Assembly: GCA_013399895.1 (NCBI GenBank)
Contig: VXBA01000392.1
Coordinates: 1-64,000 of the forward strand
Source of the DNA: Serilophus lunatus
Taxonomy: Eukaryota; Chordata; Aves; Passeriformes; Eurylaimidae
DNA: 64,000 nt
Reading direction: 5' to 3'
How positions within the stretch are numbered: the stretch's first letter is position 1; each line of letters starts with the position of its first letter. The notes below the pieces were generated by a model, which made no database searches, was not told the origin of the DNA, and saw only the letters and a program-made list of their open reading frames with translations. A program made the translations under genes and the position numbers. Shown here in pieces: positions 26,346 through 37,262 of this stretch.

Positions 26346-27299
26346 ATGCTGTGATCTGGTGTCTTTGGAGCATCATCATGCTGAAAAAAGAGTATGTTTG
26401 CTCATGTATATCCCATAGTCTAGGGGAGACTCAATATGTAACCAGAATTCTGACAGTCCCAAGCAGTCTCAGAAAGTAAAAAATTATAGAAAGAAGGAAA
26501 GGCAGTGCAAAGGTCAGCCAACCTCTTGCCCAGTAAAATTAACTGAAGTATTGCTGTGTTGTCACAAATATATGGATCAGCACTAAAGGGTCACTCTGTG
26601 CAGTAGGAGACAAGGCAGGTGGGACTAGATGTACACAAGGCCAGAGCGTGAAGACATGAGAAATTTGAATAGAGCACAAAGGGCAGGCAGTGCCAGCAAA
26701 TACACAGCCGTGGTCACAGCAGTACCATTTCAAACGATTGGACCACAAAGGTAACATGAAGAGGGAAAAGCTAAACCTGCCACTGCCACCAGGACAACTT
26801 CTTGAAAGCACAATCCTCCTGCTCTTGTCTTCTGAAGCCCATTTTCAGTTGGGTCCCTTTCCCCAAGGCTCTGGGGGAGGAGGGAGGACCATGCTGTGCT
26901 CACCCTTGGTTGGGACTGGGGCTGCAGTCCTTGGGGTCCTGATTGCATCTCCAGCAGGTTTAATTTAAGTTTCAGCCCAACTATTTTGTTTTCCTATGGG
27001 AGCTATGACAGCAATAACTAGAAACCCAGAGGCTTCTGGTGTTATTAACCAGGACAAAAGGCTGTCAATGAAAGGTATTATAATATCACTAAGGCATACA
27101 AAATGTATGGCTGGTTTTCTCTAGAGGTTAATACATTTGCTGTTAGGGAAGCCCCTTTAATTTCTTTGCAGTCCGTGTAATGGCTTTCTTCCTTGATAAT
27201 ATGAACTCTCATTCTTCTCCTGAGCTGGTTTTCTCAGATGTTGAAATCCTCTTCCCAAATGGAATTCTTGTCCAGAAAAATTGCCATGTCACTTTGCCC
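26346..27299. other. Intergenic, nothing recognised
   Basis: Between two CR1 fragments. Overlapping ORFs on both strands around 26.54-26.97 kb are mutually exclusive and have no motif. Confidence 0.5.
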
Positions 27300-27910
27300 C
27301 GGAGTTTGGCAGTCCTGGCCTGTGTCAGAAACATTGTGGCCAGCAGAACCAACACAGCGATCATCCCTCTGTACGCAGCACTGGTGAGGCCGTACCTCGA
27401 GTCCTGTGTTCAGTTCTGGACCTCACAATGCAAGAAAGACATTGAGGTGGTGGAGTGTGTCCAGAGAAGGGCAACAAAGCTGGTGAAAAAGCCTGGAGAA
27501 CAAGTCTTATGAGAAGCAGCTGAGGGAGCTGGGAGTGTTTAGCCTGCAGAAGAGGAGGCTCAGGGGAGACTTATGGCTCTCTACAACTGCCTGAAAGGAT
27601 ATTGTAGCTAACTGGGGATTGGTCTCTTCTCCTGGGTAATAAGAAACAGGACAAGAAGAGAAAGCCTAAAGTTGTACCAGGGCCGGTTTAGATTGGATAT
27701 TAGAAAAATTTCTTCACTGAAAGGTTGTTCAGCATTGGAACAGGCTTCCTGGGGAAGTAGTTGAGTCACCAGCCCTGGAGGTATTTAAAAGACATGAAGA
27801 TGTGGTGCTTAGGGACATGGTTTAGTGGCGGCTTTGGCAATGTTGAGTTAATGGTTAGACTTGATGTTCTCAAAGGTCCTTTCCAACCTAAATAACAATG
27901 TGATTCTCTG
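27300..27910 (+). mobile_element. CR1 LINE 3' fragment, sense
   Basis: It begins within the ORF2 C-terminal region; the frame at 27180-27512 contains ALVRPYLESCVQFWTSQ and VQRRATKLVKK, then shifts frame near 27495. It continues through the CR1 3' UTR to GACTTGATGTTCTCAAAGG and CCTTTCCAACCTAAAT, ending near 27908 with GTGATTCTCTG in place of the terminal 8-mer repeats. Heavily 5'-truncated and non-functional. Confidence 0.9.
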
Positions 27911-30900
27911 CTCTCACCTTGAGTGTTTGTTTGGATGCTGTTTACTTAGAAAGTACATGGCCAGGAGGACTTTGAGATTACTTTATATGATCTCTTATAC
28001 ATCACAGGACACTACATTCCACTGAGCTATTGCTGTATGGAAATGGTGTGATGAAATTGGAGCAGTAAAATGCCTCTTAGTCCAAGAGCAGCTTCACTCT
28101 TGTAAATCCAGGCCTCTCCTTGACAGATTGTTAATTACCTGCCTTGCAAATGGACTAATAAACTGCCTGTGCTGTGAGGTGTGTCTCTTTTTCCAATTTT
28201 AGGGAGTCAGTTTCTAGTTATCATTGGACTAGTACAATAATTGCCAATAATGTGCCTAGGTACATGAATACTTCTGCATGCAGTCCCAGGAGGCGTGTGG
28301 GAAAGATTCATTCCTATGGCAGGGGAACAGATGCACCTAGACAAATAGAATGGCTATGTCTACTGTGTCATTTCCAAAAATGTCTCCCAAATTGTGGATC
28401 AAAACATGCCTCCAACCTGCTCCCTTAGTCCCCAAGGCAAAGAAGATCCTGTAAGATTGGGGAGTTTTGTATAAAGTACAGATAACTAAAGAAATAAAGC
28501 AATATTATATTGCCATATTCCTCCTGAAATGGACTTTTCCAGACTGCTTCAAAATCAAAGGGAATTGGTTTGATTTTTCACATCTGTATCACATTTTTCT
28601 GGACAAGTAGAGACACTTAAATTAGGGCATACTGTAGGCTAACACACAATGAGGAAGTAGAAGAATCACACAGTAAACCAAATAAAAGTAATTTTAATGT
28701 AATTTATTGAAAAGAACAAGTAGATCAAAAATGCTATTGGGCTGCACAAAACCAGAAACGCGTAACTATTATAGTCTTATTTCTCTTTTGCTACCAGGTT
28801 TGGGATTTCTTCCTGCTTGCTTTTTCAGTACTGAATATAAGCAAGGGAAATAACAGTCTGTCTCCCTGCAGCTTTCTGAGCTGATGAGCTGTTGCTTTTG
28901 AGATTCAGCTTTCTTTCTAGTCTGAGGTTTAGAATCTGAGAGTGACCTATGCTACAAGCAAAGCAGGGGAGTTAATACTGTTTTTAATTAATCTCCGCAG
29001 GATTCATTTATTTTCATGCAAATTAAGAAAAGGACAAGCAGGTAAATATCTCCTAACGTCAAAAAGCTACTGGGATCGCACTGCTATGACAAACTGCTGA
29101 AATGATAGGCGAAGTAGTGACGCAAGGGAAATCTCAAAGAAGAGGCAATCATATGTGAGACAAGACCTCTCCTCATTCTCCTCCAGAGAAACTGAACTAT
29201 TCCAGATGTTCTGCTTCTGAACTGCTTGTGAACCTAGTACTGTTGTTAGCTAAGACCTTCACAGATTATTTATTGTACTTTTTTTTTGTGCCTTTGCCAC
29301 CAGGTGATGGAAATGAATAAATTCTATATAATTTTACCTTTTCTGTATGGTATAATCTATCTTTTTTATATGGATGCAGCTGCTTGTCTGAGGTTCCAAT
29401 GGTACTGCAATGTAATTCTCCCTGTCTCTGTGTGTATGTGTGAATATTCCCCTACAGGAGCAAAAATTATTAGTCAGTTATATTCTCTCTTGCAACTAAT
29501 GAGAAATACAAAATATTTTTATGATGGATGTGAATAATGGGCATTATCACCAACCTTCCTCACCTCTAGTGTGATGCAGGTGGAGCGTCTCACATCGTAT
29601 GCAAGGCAAAGGAGTGAGGAGCTAGCAGGGAGAGCAGCTCTGCCTGTGTGCCTTCATGCTCTTCTCATTTCATTTCATGCAGAGCTGCTTCTGAGAACTG
29701 TACATGGGCTGGATACTGAGATTCCCCACAGCTATGTTGCCTTTCCATAGATGCTCATCCACTAACATGTATGAACAGATGCACTATGCTCAGATTTAGG
29801 ACTGATGACTCCTCATCTCCTAAGCAGTTGGCAGTTGCTCCTTAGGAGCAGTTGTAACAACGGCAATGATGGAGCCATAATGGGACACTGGCACATGGAG
29901 GCTGAGGAATAGCATGAAGGTTGTGCTGCTGTGCTCTACCCTTGCTTCTTTTTGTCATAGTCAGCATTGTGTGTTGGAAACTTGATGTTTCTGTGAATCT
30001 TTCTCACATGTGTTGGGATGATGGAATGGTTGGGCTCTAATAAGAAACTTCACCCAGGAAGAGGCTTGGAAGTATTTTGAGTAAAGAACTTTTGTGAAAA
30101 CCAACACTCTGTCTCCGTGGCTGTTGCTTGTTCCCTGAAAGCACCATAACAAACAGTCTCATCATTTCCCAATGCAACTCTGCCTGTCAAGATACCCGAG
30201 TTTGTTTCAAATAAGCTAGACAGAAGCACTACAGCTCAACCCAAAATTACCAGAAATATGAATAACCCCTCTCTGGAATGCCTTACCAGAACAAGTGGGA
30301 TGAATCTCAGCGCTGGGCTAATGTTGATCCATCTGATCTTGCAGCAGAATCTGTTAACAAAAGATCTCATTCTCTCCAGCTGCAATTATTTCATTCCAGG
30401 GATAAAGAAAAAAAAGCAATACTTGATTTATTAGTAATAATCAAGCAATATTAGTATAAAATAAAAAGGCTTAAGAAAAATAACGTTAGAATAAATATTA
30501 CAATTTAAATATTAACATAAAAACTATACATATGATATAAATCAAACAGCAAATACAGAATAGTCCCTCGAAGAGATTAAAAGAGATCATGATTCTTCCT
30601 TTTGGTATCCTAGGTGCTTGCTTGGGAAATGACAGACCATGTCCTGTCTTGGCTAGAGCAGTTTCAGTACCTCAGTTTTCCCACCTTTAAAAAAGTGAGA
30701 TGGAAGAGGCTGCTTCTCTGACTGAAACCCCACGACAAGATAGCCGGCCTTGGGAGTACAATACCCACAGCTGCCCCAGACCTTAGGTCAGAGCTGCAAC
30801 CAGTGGAATTTGGGTTTCTTTTCTTGGACCTGAAAACCAAGGGGTGCCAACATTACTGCAGGAAATAAATTTCAGCAATTCTAGGAGACTCAGTTGGAAA

Positions 30901-33799
30901 AGGAAAGACTTTGAATTTAAATTCTCTAAAATTTGGTTTAGCTGAGGTGAAAGCTCAAGTCCTCACATCCAGGGAGAACGTTCAACCTACTTGGAGATGT
31001 GAGTGCATGCCTTTATAAAACTTCCGTATTTGTTGACACTGCTCCCCTGCTTTTAAGTTTTACTGGCGCTGTGCTGTCCCTCTAGTTACTGGTTAGCCTC
31101 TGCTCCTGCCACAAGTCCTTCCAGGTCTCAAGTGAGATCATAGCACAGTTGCAAGGTTAGAACCCCAGGAAAGGACTTCTCCATATATCTTAAGGATTAT
31201 GCTTCAGGCACTAGGATTTAGGCTTAAGCCAGGCCCCTGGGCAGTGCATTAGCCAGTCACTTCAGCTACTGTTACAACAGCTTTGTGCATGTTTATTGAC
31301 AGAAAATCAGAAGTGAAAAAAAATTTGGTCCCCTGTGAGCTCTGGTGGACACGGGCAGGTTTTTTCCTTTTATTTATGGAGGCTGTTGGGGAGCAAAAAA
31401 ACCCAAGACAATTCAGTGCTTCAAGGACCTGTGTTTAAACTCTTGTAATAATTTTGGTAAACCAACACTTAAAATCAGACTTGATGATAGAAGGAAAATT
31501 GCTTCTTAGGGTAAACAACAAAAAGGAGTCATCAGACTAACCTCTAGCATGTCCACCTGGGGGGTGAAATGCTTTACAAAAAAATACATTTTCACAATTA
31601 CGCAAATTCTATGCTCACCTTCTGGTAAAATTAGTCAGCTGTGTGTGACATTAGTGAAGATGCCAGACGTGCCTAGTTGAATGTCAAAACATGAACAAGC
31701 AGGTACAAGGGAGCTGAATATCCTTAGCGCTGTATTTGAAATCAGACCGAGAGTGTTGGGACTGTGAGGGTTACTGAGCCACATAAACAGGATCTTGAGC
31801 AATTATTAAAATGTTAAAAAATGCTGTTCTCAATCAGTCACTACTGGTCGTATGATGCAGTTCACTGCTGATATTACTAAACAGAATATATCCTGATTAA
31901 TTGTTGTTCCAAGTAATTTTGTCTAATCATGGAAATAACACAGAAATAAGCTGCAACATTAAATGCACAAATCCAAGGGATGGCGCACTGTTACGTGGGT
32001 GGTTGTGGTAGTGAGACAAAGTGGAAAGTAATTGGTAACAATTTCACTGTACACAGCAAAAGATTGGCATTGCATTTATGATGGACCTGCATGTGCAAGA
32101 AATCAATTTGTCACGATGTCTGCACAGACCTACAGTTTCCCTCTGCACTGGCAAAAAGGGGGCTGCCGAGTAAGAGGGCTGTCCTGAGGAGAGGAGCTCT
32201 CTACAGCCCCCTTGTTTATTGGCAGATCCTAAATTGGACTTCAGGTATGGATTCATCTGGTTTAATCAGCAGGAATAAAGTTACACAAACAGTGTTGTTC
32301 TGGTGCACTCAGCTGTCGGATTAGTCTGAAATGGCCACTGAGCACCCAGAACAAACACATCTCCTACCTAAAGCCTTTCCTACTGTCGGACTGAGTATTT
32401 CCAGAATACTCATCCAGCCGCAGCTCGAAGAAACATCCCTTTTAACAAAGGGCATGGTAACATTAGCGAATAGGTGCTAGAGGTACATAGGGCACAGATT
32501 GGGCGCGCGATTTAGGGGTTGCTACGGCTGGACCCACGCGGTGACGGCACACAGCAGGGATGGCTGCAAAAGACAGCCAGCCCTGCAGCTCACCTCGTGC
32601 TGCCCGGCTGCAGGCTCTGCAGCCTTGGAGGCTGTGTCCCTTCCATTTCCAAGAGCTGCCAGCGAGAATGAAACTCATCTTCTCTCCACTTATGGAAACA
32701 TGTGGTTGCCATGGGGGGAATAGGAGAGAGAAGAATCTCTTAGTAGCATAATCCGATTCAACTGAGGTTCGGCTCACGCTGAAAACAGCTGGCTTTTTGC
32801 CCAGAACAGAGAATGAACTTTAGAGGATTTCAAGTGAGCGAGCCCCATCTTCAAAAGCATTCCTCTGGTAAAGCAACATGCTCTACCAGATCTCGTCTGA
32901 AGACCTGTTAGACTGAGGCTGTTGAGGTACCCAGAGTAAAATGACATTGGCAAAAAGAATACTTTGTATAAACAGACATTGCCGATATGAAATCTAGAAG
33001 TTTTTAAAAAAGAAAGTAATTTCGAATATTCTATCTATCTGATTTCCCTGGGGGATACACTATAGTTTTACGATCACATTTCCCTGCTCATTGTGAATGT
33101 TGCTCTCATCTTCACAGCTTAGTGCAGGGTTCACATAAATAGAAATATGGGGAAGGAGTCCTTGACAAAAGTAAGTAGAGGGGAAAAATGGAACGAAAAA
33201 GTGAAATTTCAAATGTATGTCACCTACAGGACTTAGCAAAATTGTCGTGTTTCAGAGACACATGATTGGTTTAAAAGATATATATATATATATTACCTTC
33301 TCCGAGCCTAATTCAATTTTTGAAGTGAAACATCTTTAAGAGTAATAAATTTCAAACCCTCGTTCATTTCATTTCTTTTCAGGGAGTATATCCGTATTTT
33401 AAAAAGACAAACCCAACACTGTAACAAGCCTCGCTCAGGCATGAACTTCAAGTGCACTGTCCCTATGAAAAATGTATGGAGCTCTGAACTTTACAGCGAC
33501 TGCCATCCCTCCCTCAGTCCCTTTCGTGCCTCTGGCGGTGTAAGAGGCAAGGTGTTGTTCAGAGGCTATTTTCTTCTTTACACTTTTCCCAATTCACTGA
33601 AGACGACACCGGCCGTGCCGCGTTTCAGAGGACAAGTGTACAACAGCTGCCGAGTGTTCACACAGCACCAGCCAGCGGAGGAGATGCCTCGCGGCTGTGG
33701 CCATCAGCCAATTGACTGGCCAAAAAACCCCAAAATCACCCCCAAAAGACAACTAAACACCTCAAAGAAAAACGATGGGTTTTTAATGGGGGGAAGTTT
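27911..33799. other. Upstream flank of SLC35F1
   Basis: AT-rich DNA leading to the promoter. It includes an octamer-bearing segment (28.9-29.26 kb), a very AT-rich stretch (30.4-30.55 kb) followed by about 700 bp of moderately GC sequence that I cannot assign, and a small CpG-rich patch at 32.49-32.56 kb. No coding exon is supported. Confidence 0.5.
33278..33294. repeat. (AT)8 dinucleotide repeat upstream of SLC35F1
   Basis: Eight AT units, about 970 bp before the start codon and outside the CpG island. Confidence 0.9.
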
Positions 33800-33915
33800 G
33801 GGGCGCCACAGGCGCGGCCCCCTCCTCGACCCCTTTCCCACGCAGCGCGGAGCTCAAAGCCGGGGCCGGGACGGACCCCGAGGGTCCCCCGAGGGTCCCG
33901 GCTCCGAACGCCCCT

Positions 33916-33941
33916 GGGGCGGGGGGCGGGGGGAGCGGGGG
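33916..33941 (+). promoter_or_regulatory. GC-box cluster and G-quadruplex-type run in the SLC35F1 promoter
   Basis: Four G runs of 4, 6, 6 and 5 bases are separated by single C, single C and AGC. This contains two overlapping GGGGCGGGG-type Sp/KLF sites and satisfies the usual G-quadruplex pattern. It lies 324-349 bp upstream of the start codon, within the CpG island. Confidence 0.6.
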
Positions 33942-34125
33942 CGCTGCCACCGCCGCGATCGCCCCCTGGCGGCCTCCCCTGCGCTCTGCGGGCGGCTCCG
34001 CGCCGCGCTGGGGCCCCGCCGCNCGGGGGGTGTGGGTGGAGGAGGAGGGTCGCCAAACTGCTGCCACTTCGTCGGCCGTGAGCGGCACTCGCTGGCGGCG
34101 GCAGAAGCATCCCGCCCCTCGCTGC

Positions 34126-34140
34126 ATGGCAGCCCAGTGA
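34126..34140 (+). CDS. Second, smaller upstream ORF in the probable SLC35F1 leader
   Basis: ATG GCA GCC CAG TGA gives a four-codon ORF (MAAQ) 125 nt before the next ATG-to-main-start distance closes. It has T at -3 and G at +4, a middling context. It matters only if the transcript starts upstream of 34126. Confidence 0.3.
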   Translation: MAAQ

Positions 34141-34226
34141 GGGAGGAGCGGGCGAGGGTCTAGCGCTGCCCGGAAGCCGAGGGAGCCAGCGCCGGCGGCA
34201 GCAACGCCCGCCGCCCTCCCGCCGGG

Positions 34227-34247
34227 ATGCGCCCCGCTCTCCGCTGA
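34227..34247 (+). CDS. Short upstream ORF in the SLC35F1 leader (6 codons plus stop)
   Basis: An ATG in good context (GCCGGGATG, G at -3) opens a six-codon ORF reading MRPALR, stopping at TGA 34245-34247. It ends 17 nt before the SLC35F1 start and is in a different frame, so it cannot be an N-terminal extension. Such an ORF close to the main start commonly lowers initiation or demands reinitiation. Whether it is used depends on a transcription start upstream of it, which is likely but not proven. Confidence 0.5.
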   Translation: MRPALR

Positions 34248-34264
34248 GGCGCAGCCCCGCCGCG

Positions 34265-34467
34265 ATGCTCTCCCCCGAGCGCCACCGCCACCACCGCCAC
34301 CCCCCGCCGCCGCAGCCGCCGCCGCCGCCGCACCACCCGCCGCAGCCCAGCCATGTCGTGGCCACCATCGAGAACCTGCCGGCGGAGGGCGGCAGTGGCG
34401 GCGGCAGGAGCGGCATCTCCGCGCCCTCCTCCAGCGTGCGCCAGAGGATCAGGAAAGTGCTGAACAG
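34265..34467 (+). CDS. SLC35F1: SLC35F1 exon 1, start codon to first splice donor (partial gene)
   Basis: This exon encodes the cytosolic N-terminus of solute carrier family 35 member F1, a multi-pass transporter-like membrane protein of the drug/metabolite transporter superfamily. Its substrate is unknown; expression is mainly neuronal and endosomal localisation has been reported. Residues 1-28 are a His/Pro/Gln-rich low-complexity tract. Residues 30-42 (HVVATIENLPAEG) and 58-68 (VRQRIRKVLNR) closely match what I know of the vertebrate SLC35F1 N-terminus; residues 43-57 are a Gly/Ser linker. The coding part ends two bases into the Arg68 codon (AG|GTGAGG), so intron 1 is phase 2. Transmembrane segments begin in exon 2, outside the window. 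The ATG has G at -3. The human protein is about 408 residues, so roughly one sixth is encoded here. The start was chosen because it opens the frame carrying the conserved block. Confidence 0.93.
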
Positions 34468-34473
34468 GTGAGG
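34468..34473 (+). other. SLC35F1: Splice donor of SLC35F1 intron 1
   Basis: The exon/intron boundary reads AACAG|GTGAGG, a strong donor match. It falls in the middle of the Arg codon that follows the conserved VRQRIRKVLN, consistent with a phase 2 intron. Reading through it would meet a TGA at 34469-34471, so splicing here is needed to keep the frame open. Confidence 0.9.
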
Positions 34474-34635
34474 CCAAGGGATGGAGCGGGGCTCCGGCGA
34501 AGCGGCACGGTGCCCCTCGCCCCGGGGCGTGCAGGTCCCGAGGGCGCCCGTCGGAGGGGGCCCGACCCAGCCTGGCCCCTTCGGCGGGGTGGAGCGGCGA
34601 GGCACGAAGGCTCCGGCGGGGCGACTCGCTCGGCT

Positions 34636-34653
34636 GGGCTGGGCTGGGTTGGG
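34636..34653 (+). repeat. GGGCT tandem repeat with G-quadruplex pattern just inside intron 1
   Basis: Four GGG runs with two-base loops (CT, CT, TT) start about 170 bp after the exon 1 donor, with a further GGG at 34661-34663. On the sense strand this meets the strict G3 quadruplex pattern and would be present in the nascent transcript. Confidence 0.6.
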
Positions 34654-35150
34654 CTGTTCTGGGCTGGTCTAGCAGCGCCCTTCCCCGCGGAAGCCCCAGG
34701 CGCGCAGGGGGCGGTGGCGCGGAGCCTCTCCCGGCCCATTGTTGCCTCCGAGGCGGCGGCGTGGGGCGCCAGCCCGCGCTCTCCCCGCCGGTGCCGGTGG
34801 CACCTGCCGTGCCCGCAGGCACAACCTCCAACTTCCGCAGCGGAGCCCCCGCACCTCCCGCCTGCTCCGGCTTTCCCGGCTCGTCGCGGGCAGACGAGGG
34901 CCGGCCGGTGGAGGAGGCGCCGCTGGCGAAGTTGGAGCGCGGGCGGCGGGGGAGAGGGACAGAGGGGAAGGGGCGCCCTCCCGGGGCTCCCGGCCGGGTC
35001 GGCCGAGCGCGGCCTGACGATCCGGGCTGTCGGATGGCACCGTGTGGGATCTCTGCGCGATTCCGACCAGCTCGCGTGGCCAGGGAGCAGCGCGCTGGGG
35101 CTGCGGGATCGGGATGCTGGCGAGAGGCGGGCAGGTCGGTTCGTCCGCGC

Positions 35151-37014
35151 CTGTGGCTCAGAATGGTCAGTGCAAAGATGGGAAAACTGCAGGGTACTCG
35201 GAGTAAATTCTTTCATCGAAGGCACAAGAAAACACTGGAACCATCTTACTTAAATCCTTTACACTCACCTCTCCGCCAGTTATTTCTATTGCACTGAATT
35301 TGATTAGGGCAGAGGTTTTTACTACACAACAAAGTCCATCTTATGCCTAAACAGTTGCACTTGTCCAGAAGGAGCTCCTGTCTGAAAAGCCAGCTGGAGC
35401 CATCACTTCTGCCTAATGACTCTCGCATGCTCTACAGAGCAGATGCAGCAATGGGGTGGTGCGGGCCAGCGTTGACCTCATTGTCCCAGCTTTAGTTTCA
35501 GATACGGATAATACGGACGAGCTACTAAACCCCGTTCTTCTATCTGCATATATTAGGTTCCAAGAAGAAGGTCGTTGACCCTTTCAAACCTTTAAATATT
35601 AGGAAATTACCATTCTTACAAGTGTTACATAGTTACAAATACGTAAAGCTATTTGCTCTCAGTACATCGCTATTACATGCAGTTAACTAGTTTACCAAAG
35701 CATCAGCAAGGGAGGAAATATTTATCTTTTGTTATCTGAGCATGAAAAAGATTTAAAAGAAGTTTAAACAAGTAAGAGCTACTTCAATTTGATTAAGCAT
35801 TTTCTTGTACATTTGCAACTCTCAGTGTAGTAAAATTCACTCAATGCCTTGATCTGTGTCGTCTTAGGTGTCCTGTGCTTGCAAGATCCTGCTCTCCTGC
35901 TTGCTCATCCTGAGGTGTATGTCAGTCCTGAAATAAAACACTAGGGAAAAAAGGTTTTCACAGGGCCGGCAAGAGGTATATGGAGATGTGGTGAAGGGAT
36001 CAGATACAAAAGCAATACGTTCTCCTGTGCAAGGGTGGTAACAGTGACCTCTGGGGAGTCATCAGATCGTCATGTCTTGGCTAGGAGGCGTTGGATTACT
36101 TCATATGGTTTAGGTAGTTACCATGCTTATTCATATATATGACTCTCAGCCATAGGTAAAGAGACAATATTTATTGGTTTTTATATATGTTTGAAATGAG
36201 AATATCTAAGTTGTAGTGGGCTTGTTTTGTTTTGGGTTTTTGTTTCTTTGGGGTTGGTTGTTTGTTTTTTTGTTTTGTTGTTGTTGTTTGTTTGTTTTTA
36301 AAGGGGAAGAATTGAATTTGGTGCAAATCACCGTTCTGAATCACAATCTTGAAGCTAGAATTGAGATCTCCCATTGCCCAGAGGAGCACCCTAATGAACA
36401 GGAGCTCAGTCACTTTTTTGTGAATGTGTTCTTTTCTCCTCCTCAAAAGAAATAAGAGCAAATTTTTTGCAAAGTTTTGTGATATATGGAGAGGAAGTTA
36501 CTGAGATAATTTAATCCTTAGACAATCCCACAGTCAGTTTAATGTAAATTTTTCCCAAGTTAATTTCCTTAAGTTTCTTTCAACTTTTCAAAGTAACTAG
36601 TGTCTCACTCCATGTAACATCACAACTTCTATCAGTATTTCTGTTGATACAGTGAAATGAATCCTGACACAATGTTTATATTTTCATCTCCTATGGAAAC
36701 AATAGCATGCAAGTACATAAGAGAAAAGAAGAAATATATATGCTATATCCACAAAGTAGGAGCCCAGAACAAACCAAATATTGGCTTTTCCAATTGTTTT
36801 TCTATTGGAAAAGGGTAGCAGTTTCTTTGTACTGTCTATGTTTTGTGTGCACTACTTGCTTGAGATTCATTTGTGAAAGATTCCTGATTGACTCACTGTG
36901 ATGAGCTCTTGTGCTTATGTTTTCTGCTAGACAAAGTGGGAGATCCTCAGACAGACATCAAAATAAAAAGGTTGACAACAGCTGGAGCTGCCAGAAACCT
37001 GCTTATGGCTGGTG
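35151..37014. other. Intron 1 of SLC35F1, first stretch after the CpG island
   Basis: Returns to AT-rich composition. Contains the GTTT repeat at 36.2 kb; nothing else recognised. Confidence 0.5.
36220..36300. repeat. Imperfect GTTT/GTT simple repeat
   Basis: T-rich sequence with repeated GTTTT, GTTTG and GTT units in SLC35F1 intron 1. The hydrophobic ORFs across it on both strands reflect this composition. Confidence 0.85.
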
Positions 37015-37262
37015 AAATCATAGAATGGTTTGGGTTGGAAGGGACCTTTAACGGTCACCGAATCCAACCTCTGCTGCATTCAGCAGGATCCTCTTCAACT
37101 AGAACAGGTTGCTCAGAATCACATTCAACCTTCCAACCTGACCTTGAATGTTTCCAAGGATGAGGCATCTACCAAATAACTGGGCAACCTGTTCCAGTGT
37201 CTCACCACTCTTATCCTGAAAAACCCGCTTCCTTATATCTGATCTGAATCAAATCTTTTAAT
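37015..37262 (-). mobile_element. CR1 LINE 3' fragment, antisense
   Basis: Read on the - strand this is the CR1 3' end. The + strand shows AATCATAGAATGGTTTGGG and TTGGAAGGGACC, the signature of the 3' UTR and terminal repeat. The block ends in the region corresponding to the last ORF2 codons. It lies in SLC35F1 intron 1, antisense to the gene. Confidence 0.9.

Larger units (their letters stand above)
34126..34264 (+). other. SLC35F1: Probable SLC35F1 5' leader, 3' part
   Basis: A GC-rich stretch directly upstream of the start codon that holds both upstream ORFs. No splice acceptor of quality is seen between it and the ATG, so it is most simply continuous with exon 1. The 5' limit of the transcript is unknown. 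Confidence 0.45.
33800..35150. promoter_or_regulatory. CpG island spanning the SLC35F1 promoter, exon 1 and start of intron 1
   Basis: G+C and CpG density rise sharply near 33.8 kb and fall again near 35.15 kb, against AT-rich flanks. The island holds GC boxes at 33916-33933, the 5' leader, exon 1 and about 680 bp of intron. I see no TATA box at a convincing place, which fits a dispersed CpG-island promoter. A CCAAT sequence lies just outside at 33708-33712. The transcription start cannot be fixed from sequence but should lie between about 33.9 and 34.2 kb. One unresolved base (N) is at 34023. Long ORFs in several frames on both strands here are a by-product of the high G+C. Confidence 0.85.

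Noticed and set aside
33441..34163. 240-codon + strand ORF just upstream of SLC35F1
   Set aside because: It runs from AT-rich flank into the CpG island, changes composition midway, crosses an N and has no recognisable domain. It is a stop-poor GC frame, and the real start is at 34265.
33736..35225. Long - strand ORFs of 114-289 codons and + strand ORFs of 92-261 codons across the CpG island
   Set aside because: They overlap in several frames on both strands and are rich in Arg/Pro/Ala/Gly. They are shadows of high G+C, and the SLC35F1 frame explains the conserved residues.
36171..36461. Lys/Thr/Gln-rich and Phe-rich ORFs on both strands
   Set aside because: Direct translations of the GTTT simple repeat.
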